Of a DNA stretch of 64,000 bases, positions 58,064 through 64,000 are shown one piece after another. Each line of letters begins with the position of its first letter. Position 1 is the stretch's first letter. The notes below the pieces were generated by a model that had not been told where the DNA came from, did not search any database, and saw only the letters and a program-made list of their open reading frames with translations. Source of the DNA: QHXM01 sp963697975 (GTDB lineage Bacteria > Acidobacteriota > Blastocatellia > Pyrinomonadales > Pyrinomonadaceae). The position numbers and the translations under genes are program-made. Where the stretch lies: contig OY969111.1 of NCBI GenBank assembly GCA_963697975.1, positions 1,798,001 to 1,862,000 on the forward strand. The letters are read 5' to 3'.

Positions 58064-58561
58064 ATGAAGGTCATGAAAATTACAACTTTTTCGACGTTAA
58101 GCATCGCTTCCTTAGCATTACTCTTTTCGGCCTGCGGTAGTTCAACAAATACGACAGTGAACAATTCGACGGCAAGCACCACCAACAAATCAAACACAGC
58201 GGTGGTCGCCAATTCCAACCAGACGCCGACAATTAACCCGACGCCTGTTTCGAAGACTGCGCCGACTCCGGCGGACGACTCCGAAGCGAGTGAAATTCAG
58301 GGCGAGTTGCAATCCGGAAAAACCGAGTCGGTAATTTTGTATGTTGGCAAGGAAACCGGGGATTACGCGGCGTATTGTTTTACAAACGATTCGGAAGCCG
58401 GTCGCGCCATCTTAGCCGCGTGCAAGGATGGAGATGAATGTGAAGTTAAAGGAACAGTTGATGATTTTAAATGTAAAGTTCCAGGACTCGAAGCTGACCT
58501 TTCCGCGTCCGGCAAGATAGTGAAAGTCGCGTCGGCTAAATCGCTCGGCCCCCAAAAGTAA
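58064..58561 (+). CDS. Lipoprotein with T/N/P-rich linker, unknown function
   Basis: I choose the ATG at 58064, with AAGGGA just upstream. The 165-residue protein has a signal with lipobox LFSAC (near residue 24), a T/N/S/P-rich linker to about residue 75, then a small domain with four cysteines (YCFTN, AACKDG, ECEV, KCKV) and GKETGDYAAYCF. No known domain is recognised; the tail might be an OB-like fold. It is probably anchored to a membrane and faces the periplasm. Confidence 0.75.
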   Translation: MKVMKITTFSTLSIASLALLFSACGSSTNTTVNNSTASTTNKSNTAVVANSNQTPTINPTPVSKTAPTPADDSEASEIQGELQSGKTESVILYVGKETGDYAAYCFTNDSEAGRAILAACKDGDECEVKGTVDDFKCKVPGLEADLSASGKIVKVASAKSLGPQK

Positions 58562-58727
58562 TCAAAGCGACGGCGCAGACCTTAGCTCTCTTTTCGAATA
58601 CACCGGACTCGCGATTAGCTTGCCTCTTTTATCTTTGACATTGATTGCTCGCCGGTTAATTCGCGCGTCCGACCGCTTGGTTGAAAATTTGAAAATCGAT
58701 TCCATGAACAGGAGAAAAAAGGGGAAC

Positions 58728-59087
58728 ATGAAGAAAACAGTTTCGACGGTTTTAGCATTGGCAATGGCGGTCTTACTGGCAACTGCCGACATAGCAGCAC
58801 AGTCGCGCATACGCTTTAGACGCGGCTCAACCTCTGCGACCGTCAGCGGCAGGATTGGAGTCAACAGGGGCGTCGCGGGCGCAAATTACCGCAGCTACGT
58901 TATCCGTGCCAATGGCGGACAAACCATTTCGGCGACCCTTTCGTCCGGCAACGGCAAGGTCGCGTTCGCCGAAAACGATCAAACCTCCTACACCATCGAA
59001 ACGGATAGCTCGCGTGACTACGAACTGCATATTTACAATGGCGGCGCAAACAGCACGGGTTACACGCTCACCGTTTCAATTCAATAA
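58728..59087 (+). CDS. Secreted beta-rich protein, PPC-domain-like
   Basis: I choose the ATG at 58728, after GGGGA. The 119-residue protein has a signal peptide (VSTVLALAMAVLLATADIAAQ). The mature part has ATVSGRIGVNRG, YRSYVIRANGGQTISATLSS and a final YELHIYNGGANSTGYTLTVSI, resembling the bacterial pre-peptidase C-terminal (PPC) or inhibitor-like beta-sandwich, in which oxidative or calcium binding is common. A calcium or carbohydrate contact is possible but not shown. Confidence 0.75.
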   Translation: MKKTVSTVLALAMAVLLATADIAAQSRIRFRRGSTSATVSGRIGVNRGVAGANYRSYVIRANGGQTISATLSSGNGKVAFAENDQTSYTIETDSSRDYELHIYNGGANSTGYTLTVSIQ

Positions 59088-59123
59088 AGACTTCCCGGCT
59101 AGCGGCGATTGCTGAGAGGATCA

Positions 59124-59909
59124 ATGAACTATTGCGAACTAGCGCCATCACTAGACCTCGCACACATTGTTCTGTCTTACTCGGAGTTTACCATCGGACG
59201 AGACGCCGTCTCGCCGATTATCCATGCAGTCATCCCTGATGGCTGCGTCTCGCTGGTCTATCACAGGAACGAGGGGGACGGGGTTTCGTGGCTGCGCGTC
59301 GTCGGGCCTAGACTCGTCTCTTTCCGCACGGAGGTAAAGGCGGGCGACATCTTCTGGAACGCGCGCCTTTCTCCAGCCGCCTGCCGGTCGGTGCTGGGCT
59401 GTGCTCCCACCAGCCTTCAGAATCAAATCCTGCCCCTCTCACAACTCCTGCCCTACATGGTGGATGAATTGTTTCGGCAATTGAATGCGAGCAACAGTTT
59501 TGCGGAAGCAATCGCCGCTTACGATTCTGCCTTGCGCTCTTTGAAATTGAAACCGGCGGAGGTGGACGAGAAAGTCACCGCAGCCGTCCACTTCATCGAA
59601 GCGAGTCAGGGTCAAGCGAAAATCGCTGAGGTTGCAACCGAAGTCGGATTGAGCGTGCGGCAGTTGGAGCGGCGATTCCGTGCGGTGTCTGGTCTGACGC
59701 CGAAACAGTTTGCGCGCGTGCGCCGTGTGCGCGCCACAGCCCTCGCGCTCGTGGAAGAAGGCCAGGTGGATTGGGCTTCGAGAGCCGCCGAGATGGGCTA
59801 TGCAGACCAGTCTCATCTGACGCGCGAATTCGTCACCGTGACGGGACGCTCGCCCGTCACGTTTGCGGAAGACCTCGCCAAAATCAAGCACGGCAACCTC
59901 GTCAAATAA
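59124..59909 (+). CDS. AraC-family transcriptional regulator
   Basis: I choose the ATG at 59124, with GAGAGGA 6 nt upstream. The 261-residue protein has an N-terminal sensor (DUF6597-like; HAVIPDGCVSLVYHRN) and a C-terminal AraC HTH (AKIAEVATEVGLSVRQLERRFRAVSGLTPKQFARVRR ... AAEMGYADQSHLTREFVTVTGRSPVTF). It should bind DNA as a dimer and respond to an unknown ligand. It lies directly upstream of a small secreted protein gene (60017), a plausible target. Confidence 0.9.
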   Translation: MNYCELAPSLDLAHIVLSYSEFTIGRDAVSPIIHAVIPDGCVSLVYHRNEGDGVSWLRVVGPRLVSFRTEVKAGDIFWNARLSPAACRSVLGCAPTSLQNQILPLSQLLPYMVDELFRQLNASNSFAEAIAAYDSALRSLKLKPAEVDEKVTAAVHFIEASQGQAKIAEVATEVGLSVRQLERRFRAVSGLTPKQFARVRRVRATALALVEEGQVDWASRAAEMGYADQSHLTREFVTVTGRSPVTFAEDLAKIKHGNLVK

Positions 59910-60016
59910 TCCCCCGGCATGTCGCAAATCTTCAAGACTAAGCAAGGCAATTGGCGGCATGATAGAGAGCCAAAGGCAAAAGTGAGCCATTGTCTCTTAA
60001 CTTGTGGAGGTTATAT

Positions 60017-60553
60017 ATGAAAAAGCTTGCCGCGTTACTACTACTTTCAATGTTGCCAATTATGGCTACCGCGCAGACGCACCCCGCGCCCGCACCGCCG
60101 GAGATGAAGAAACTGGACTTCCTCGTCGGACAGTGGAAAGGCGAGGGCTGGATGGAACTCAGGCCCGGCGAACGGAAAGCAACGACCGTCAACGAGCATG
60201 TCCAGCGTAAGGTTGAAGGAGCGGTGCTGCTCATCGAAGGACTGGGAACGACAAGGATGCCCGACAAGCCGGAGGAAGTTCCCATTCACAAAGCCTTCGC
60301 CATTATTGATTACGACGCGACGACAAAGCTCTTTCGCCTTCGTGCTTACCGCGCGGGTACTGGCGCAATAGACACAGAGCCGAAGGTCGGAGAAAACAGC
60401 ATTATCTGGGGATTCAAAGATGCGCGCGGCGGCGAAGTCCGCTTCACCACCAGGCTCAACGAGAAGGGGCAATGGTTTGAGATTGGCGAGTATTCGAGCG
60501 ACGGCAAGACGTGGCGAAAGTTTTTAGAGATGACGCTCACTCGCGTGTCTTGA
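60017..60553 (+). CDS. Secreted DUF1579-like protein
   Basis: I choose the ATG at 60017, 7 nt after GGAGG. The 178-residue protein has a signal peptide (KKLAALLLLSMLPIMATAQ) and then MKKLDFLVGQWKGEGWMEL, a pattern of DUF1579-like and nitrobindin-like beta-barrels, ending in FEIGEYSSDGKTWRKFLEMTLTR. It is probably periplasmic; such proteins bind small hydrophobic ligands, but no ligand is known here. A strong terminator follows (60596-60636). Confidence 0.75.
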   Translation: MKKLAALLLLSMLPIMATAQTHPAPAPPEMKKLDFLVGQWKGEGWMELRPGERKATTVNEHVQRKVEGAVLLIEGLGTTRMPDKPEEVPIHKAFAIIDYDATTKLFRLRAYRAGTGAIDTEPKVGENSIIWGFKDARGGEVRFTTRLNEKGQWFEIGEYSSDGKTWRKFLEMTLTRVS

Positions 60554-60595
60554 GCGGCGATCAAAGGCCCCGCCCAATTCAAAAGCAAGAAAAGC

Positions 60596-60636
60596 AAGAG
60601 AGGCTGCGTTACTTTCGAGCGAACGCAGCCTCTCTT
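60596..60636. terminator. Bidirectional terminator between convergent genes
   Basis: A perfect 15 bp stem (60596-60610 with 60622-60636) around an 11 nt loop; it lies between the DUF1579-like gene (+) and the Gly/Lys-rich gene (-). TTGTTCTGTT follows on the plus strand. Confidence 0.8.
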
Positions 60637-60659
60637 GTTCTGTTAAGGTGAAATGCAGT

Positions 60660-61598
60660 TTACCGTCTGCTTTTCTTCTTGCCGCCGCCGGTCAAACCGC
60701 CGATGATAGTGGAAACGACTGAGGCCGCACCGCTGACGACCGACGATGCAGTGCTGAGAATGCCCGCGCCCGCGCCGGTCTTCTTGCTTCCGCCTTTTCT
60801 ACCACCACCTCCGCCGCCTCTGGATGCTCTGCCCTTCGAGCCTCCACCTTTCTTGCCGCCACCTTTACCACCGCCGGATTTAGAGCCACCCTTGCCGGAG
60901 CCTTGAGCGCCGCTCTTCGATCCACTACGGACTGCGCCGCCCTTCGAACTGCTGACGCTTCTACTACCTTTCCTGGAGCCGCCGCTGCCCTTAACGCCGC
61001 TGCCGGGACCGCCGCGACTCGCGCTTTTACCTGCGGGCTTGCCTGCACTCTTGCCAGCGCCTTTCGAGCCACCGCTGCTTCCACCACGACCTGCTCCACC
61101 TTTGGTGCTGCCTTTCGTTCCGGCTTTCGACGGCTTGGCTTTCTTATCGCTACCTTTTCCACCACCTACACCGCCGCGTCCGCCACCGGCGTTGCCGCCC
61201 GTCCGGGCTGCTCCCTTGCCGCCGCCGGTCGCGCCACCACCGCCGCCTCTTGAAGCACCGCCTCCGCCAGCACCACTTTTCTTGCGTGCGCCGCCGCTGG
61301 TCGCGCGGCTTCCAGTTCCTGCGCCAGCACGGCTACCCTCACCGGCACGACTACTTTCACCTGCGCGGCTGCCTTCGCCTGCGCTGCTGGACTTACTGCG
61401 ACGGCCACCTGCGCCGCTTCCGCCGGATGAGCTTCCTGCGGCTATACCGGTTGCGCGGCCAATCGCCGTACCGCCGTGACTTTCCTGGCCGCCGCCTGTG
61501 CCGCCCGGCGTCGAGTTGTCATCCGTATCGTTTGCGCCCGCGCCGCCTCCGGCAGTATCCAGGCCGTCTCTATTTTCACCATTCCCCTGTTCAGCCAT
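60660..61598 (-). CDS. Gly/Ser/Lys/Arg-rich disordered protein
   Basis: I choose the ATG at 61598, with AAGGAG about 10 nt upstream; the frame extends upstream without support. The 312-residue protein has an acidic N-terminal 35 residues (EQGNGENRDGLDTAGGGAG), then about 240 residues almost only of G, S, K, R and A (GGRGGVGGGKGSDKKAKPSK-type, EGSRAGESSRAGEGSRAG repeats) and a short hydrophobic helix-like end (ILSTASSVVSGAASVVSTI) before a basic tail. It lacks a signal peptide. It may bind nucleic acid or form condensates. Other strand shows only proline-rich mirror frames. Confidence 0.7.
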   Translation of the reverse strand: MAEQGNGENRDGLDTAGGGAGANDTDDNSTPGGTGGGQESHGGTAIGRATGIAAGSSSGGSGAGGRRSKSSSAGEGSRAGESSRAGEGSRAGAGTGSRATSGGARKKSGAGGGGASRGGGGGATGGGKGAARTGGNAGGGRGGVGGGKGSDKKAKPSKAGTKGSTKGGAGRGGSSGGSKGAGKSAGKPAGKSASRGGPGSGVKGSGGSRKGSRSVSSSKGGAVRSGSKSGAQGSGKGGSKSGGGKGGGKKGGGSKGRASRGGGGGGRKGGSKKTGAGAGILSTASSVVSGAASVVSTIIGGLTGGGKKKSRR

Positions 61599-61809
61599 TG
61601 TTCGTTCACTCCTTATTCCTGAGATGAAATACTCGATTCTCAGAGGTTGAATCAAAACTTCCACCGAACCTCTGTTGACGTTGTTGCTTTGCGGCGGAGA
61701 ATAACATATCTTGCGCGCAACTGATTCGCACTTTCTTATCTTCAAGAGAATTTTATATTGCACGCGCAGCACGCGGTTGCCCTCGTACACATTCAACCGT
61801 TATAAATAA

Positions 61810-61885
61810 CGATGAAGTAGGAACGCGGAATGATGAACTGAAAACCACTAGTCTTTCATTCCGCGTTCAGCGTTCCTACTTTCGT
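61810..61885. repeat. Iterated intergenic palindrome, family D copy 2
   Basis: TAGGAACGCGGAATGATGAA on the left pairs with TTCATTCCGCGTTCAGCGTTCCTA on the right, around AAACCACTAGTC. It lies before the DUF2721 gene and is related to the copy at 48905-48988. Confidence 0.7.
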
Positions 61886-61897
61886 ACTGGTTCTTAG

Positions 61898-62443
61898 ATG
61901 GAAGGTCTCTCATCAGCTCTCGCCGTTCTGACGGCAATGATTACGCCCGCCGTGCTGATTTCAGCCTGCGGCACGATGATCCTGTCCACCTCGACGCGGC
62001 TGGGGCGCGTCGTTGATCGCGTCCGCTCGCTCTCAGACAAGTTGGAGGAGCTGGCGCACGACGAAGGAAATTTAGAACTGCTGGACGACCGGCGCGCCGT
62101 CATCTTCGAGCAACTGGACAAGCTGACCAGCCGCGCACGGCTCCTGCAACGCTCGATGACGGTCTTTTATCTGGCGCTCGGCATCTTTGTCTCGACCAGC
62201 GTCGCCATCGGAATCGTCGCCGTCACGAGTACGCGCTATAGCTGGATTGCGGTGATCGTCGCGCTCATCGGCGCAAGCTGCCTGTTCTATGGCAGCATGC
62301 TTCTCATCTTCGAGGCGCGGCTGGCCCTGAGCACGATTCACATGGAGATGGATTTCATCTGGCGCTTCACCAAACACTTCGCGCCCCCGGAGCTTGTCAA
62401 AAAGCACAAGCCGCGTTTCGTCCATTTTAGAAGACATGACTGA
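61898..62443 (+). CDS. DUF2721-family membrane protein
   Basis: The 181-residue protein has the N-terminal MITPAVLISACGTMILSTSTRLGRVVDRVR, a DUF2721 hallmark, a helical linker with charged heptads (LDDRRAVIFEQLDKLTSRARLL), two more membrane helices (about 88-106 and 110-130) and a cytoplasmic tail. The function of the family is unknown. The stop overlaps the start of the radical SAM gene as ATGACTGA. A family D repeat abuts the start, and no clear ribosome binding site remains. Confidence 0.88.
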   Translation: MEGLSSALAVLTAMITPAVLISACGTMILSTSTRLGRVVDRVRSLSDKLEELAHDEGNLELLDDRRAVIFEQLDKLTSRARLLQRSMTVFYLALGIFVSTSVAIGIVAVTSTRYSWIAVIVALIGASCLFYGSMLLIFEARLALSTIHMEMDFIWRFTKHFAPPELVKKHKPRFVHFRRHD

Positions 62444-63488
62444 GAACAGAAGACAGGGGTCGGAAGTCAGGAGACAGAATGAAGAGCCGTCGTATGTGCG
62501 GCTTCTTCAAACGGGGGAATTTGAGCGGCGCGTGCTTCGGCTTGAAGCGATGCTCGAAAGCTGCCGTGTCTGCCCGCGCGATTGTCTGAACAATCGCCTG
62601 AAAGACGAGATTGCCGCCTGCTATTCGGGACGACTGCCGATTGTCTCATCCTACACGGCGCACTTCGGCGAAGAACCCGCGCTCGTCGGGACAAAAGGCG
62701 CGGGCAACATCTTTTTCGGCAACTGCAATTTGCGCTGCGTCTATTGCCAGAACTTTCAAATCTCTCAAACGCACAAAGAGCAGATCAGGAATCAGGTAAC
62801 GCACGAGCGACTGTCAGAGATGATGCTTGAGCTTCAGGCGAGAGGTTGCCACAACATCAACTTCGTCTCGCCCACGCATTTCGCTCCGCAGATGGCGCGA
62901 GCCGTTTTGCTCGCCGCACGCTCCGGGCTTCGTCTCCCCATCGTCTACAACACCAACGCCTACGACTCAGCGGAAGTCCTGCGCCTCCTGGAAGGCATCG
63001 TTGACGTTTACCTACCCGACTTGAAATATGCGGATTCCTCAGACGGTTACGAATATTCCAAAGTGAGGGACTACACGGAACACGCTCGCCGCGCGATTCT
63101 TGAGATGTACCGGCAGACGGGCGACGAGCTTGTCTTCGGCTCGGACGGCCTGCTCAAGCGCGGCCTCGTGATTCGCCTGCTCGTCCTGCCAAACGATCTG
63201 GCGGGCGTGCGCGAATCGCTCTGTTGGATCAAAGACACTTTAAGCCCGCGCGTCGCCGTCTCGATGATGGCGCAATACTACGCGACCAATCGCGCCGCGA
63301 CCGATCCGCGCTACACCTTGCTCTCGCGCCGTATCACCGAAACGGAATGGCTGCGCGCACTCTCCGCGCTCGACGAATTGGGGATGGAAGAAGGCTGGAT
63401 GCAGGAATATGACGGTGCATCACACTACTATCGTCCCGATTTCACAGATCAGGAGAAGCCGTTCAAGGATATTAGAGATTTTCAGTAG
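62436..63488 (+). CDS. Radical SAM protein, PflX/PflA-like activase family
   Basis: I choose the ATG at 62436, which overlaps the upstream stop. The 350-residue protein has the iron-sulfur motif CNLRCVYCQ (CxxxCxxC) preceded by CRVCPRDCLNN, as in the PflX-type radical SAM enzymes, then GAGNIFFGNCNL, PTHFAPQM and DVYLPDLKYA. It should generate a 5'-deoxyadenosyl radical from SAM to activate an unknown protein. The first 15 residues (TENRRQGSEVRRQNE) are encoded by text related to repeat family A5, so the true N-terminus is uncertain. Confidence 0.87.
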   Translation: MTENRRQGSEVRRQNEEPSYVRLLQTGEFERRVLRLEAMLESCRVCPRDCLNNRLKDEIAACYSGRLPIVSSYTAHFGEEPALVGTKGAGNIFFGNCNLRCVYCQNFQISQTHKEQIRNQVTHERLSEMMLELQARGCHNINFVSPTHFAPQMARAVLLAARSGLRLPIVYNTNAYDSAEVLRLLEGIVDVYLPDLKYADSSDGYEYSKVRDYTEHARRAILEMYRQTGDELVFGSDGLLKRGLVIRLLVLPNDLAGVRESLCWIKDTLSPRVAVSMMAQYYATNRAATDPRYTLLSRRITETEWLRALSALDELGMEEGWMQEYDGASHYYRPDFTDQEKPFKDIRDFQ

Positions 63489-63681
63489 GTGTTAGCAGAT
63501 ACTTCAAGGACTTCCGGCAGGTTCTACACACGCGCTCTTTCTTAGGCGTCCCTTTATAGAGTTTCCGCTTAACAGACTTTCCCGCAGGGTCAACAGCGTT
63601 CGTGAAGGCGACTTCAAACGAAGTCTACCTGTACGAACCAGGTCGTTTCGACTAACTACCCACTGTGAAGGAGATGAACAC

Positions 63682-63954
63682 ATGGCTCCACAATCCACCC
63701 TGACGTTTATCACCGAAAGCCTACCGGACTTTCCTGTTGGCGTGCCCGCGAATTTTCAGATACAGGCGAGCGGTGGCAAACCGCCCTACAGCTTTAAGAT
63801 TACACAAGGCAAGCTGCCCCCGTCATTGACGATGAGTAAGACGGGGAAAATAACTGGAAGGCCCAGAAGAGTCGCCGACACTACCATCTTCGTTAAGTTG
63901 ACAGACAGCGTGAATAAATCTCTCACTCAGGCTTTCGCCGTGCGCGTGGTGTAA
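63682..63954 (+). CDS. Small Ig-like (He_PIG) domain protein
   Basis: The 90-residue protein is a single putative-Ig (He_PIG-like) beta-sandwich: VGVPANFQIQASGGKPPYSFKI, GKLPPSLTMSKTGKITGRPRR and DTTIFVKLTDS. It normally is a repeat in large surface proteins, so a free-standing cytosolic-looking copy without a signal peptide is odd. AAGGAG lies 9 nt before the ATG. It may be a chaperone-like or a secreted adaptor exported by another route. A leader with two small hairpins precedes it. Confidence 0.75.
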   Translation: MAPQSTLTFITESLPDFPVGVPANFQIQASGGKPPYSFKITQGKLPPSLTMSKTGKITGRPRRVADTTIFVKLTDSVNKSLTQAFAVRVV

Positions 63955-64000
63955 GCGCTCCGTAACTCCGAACTAGCCGTCACAAGAAGCGGCCACTGGA

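Noticed and set aside
60679..61627. Proline-rich plus-strand frames opposite the Gly/Lys-rich gene
   Set aside because: They reflect the complementary GGN/CCN composition; only the minus frame has a ribosome binding site and a matching terminator.

Overview
The window reads as chromosomal DNA of a moderately GC-rich, Gram-negative-type bacterium, most likely an acidobacterium (Blastocatellia-like). The strongest clue is a tandem pair of exported proteins of the acidobacterial VWFA-related type (36435-41139). A large exported Ser/Thr kinase, many short lipoproteins and secreted proteins, and abundant palindromic intergenic repeats fit the same picture. This assignment is inference; no rRNA is present.

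Region 1 (1-14913) is a surface-glycan locus: a partial sterol desaturase/fatty-acid hydroxylase, two glycosyltransferases, a PglE-like aminotransferase and PglD-like acetyltransferase, an MBOAT O-acyltransferase with an SGNH-like partner, a soluble PglF/FlaA1-like 4,6-dehydratase, a Wzm/Wzt-type ABC exporter, a polysaccharide-deacetylase-like protein and a GNAT protein. Together they can make a 2,4-diacetamido-trideoxy sugar, assemble and decorate a glycan and export it. A probable stand-alone structured RNA lies at 7513-7688.

Region 2 (15100-33422) holds tRNA-Ser(CGA), tadA, a 999-residue LRR-Roc-COR GTPase, an XRE regulator with a divergent structured RNA, an AlkA-type glycosylase, a hut segment (hutH, a zinc-ribbon protein, hutU), exported hydrolases, a Ser/Thr kinase, plsC and a tandem PilZ protein.

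Region 3 (33776-51610) holds gyrA, the VWFA pair, a fused MoaD-MoaE, a LON-domain protein, an SbcD-like nuclease, a PrsK/PrsR-like two-component set with a candidate sigma-54 promoter, a CysQ-like phosphatase and a PLP decarboxylase. Region 4 (52041-64000) holds an exported amidohydrolase, an aldo/keto reductase, small lipoproteins, a second XRE regulator with a second copy of the same structured RNA, an exported PepT, an AraC regulator, a Gly/Lys-rich disordered protein, a DUF2721 protein, a radical SAM enzyme and a small Ig-like protein.

The most notable observation is the duplicated XRE-ncRNA cassette (18954-19631 and 55483-56101). In both places an XRE gene is divergent from a roughly 280-320 nt RNA. 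The two RNAs share promoter spacing, hairpin order, loop sequences and compensatory stem changes, although the loci are 36 kb apart and in opposite orientation. The second theme is a set of intergenic palindrome families, several built from 7-9 bp iterations, that sit directly against start and stop codons.
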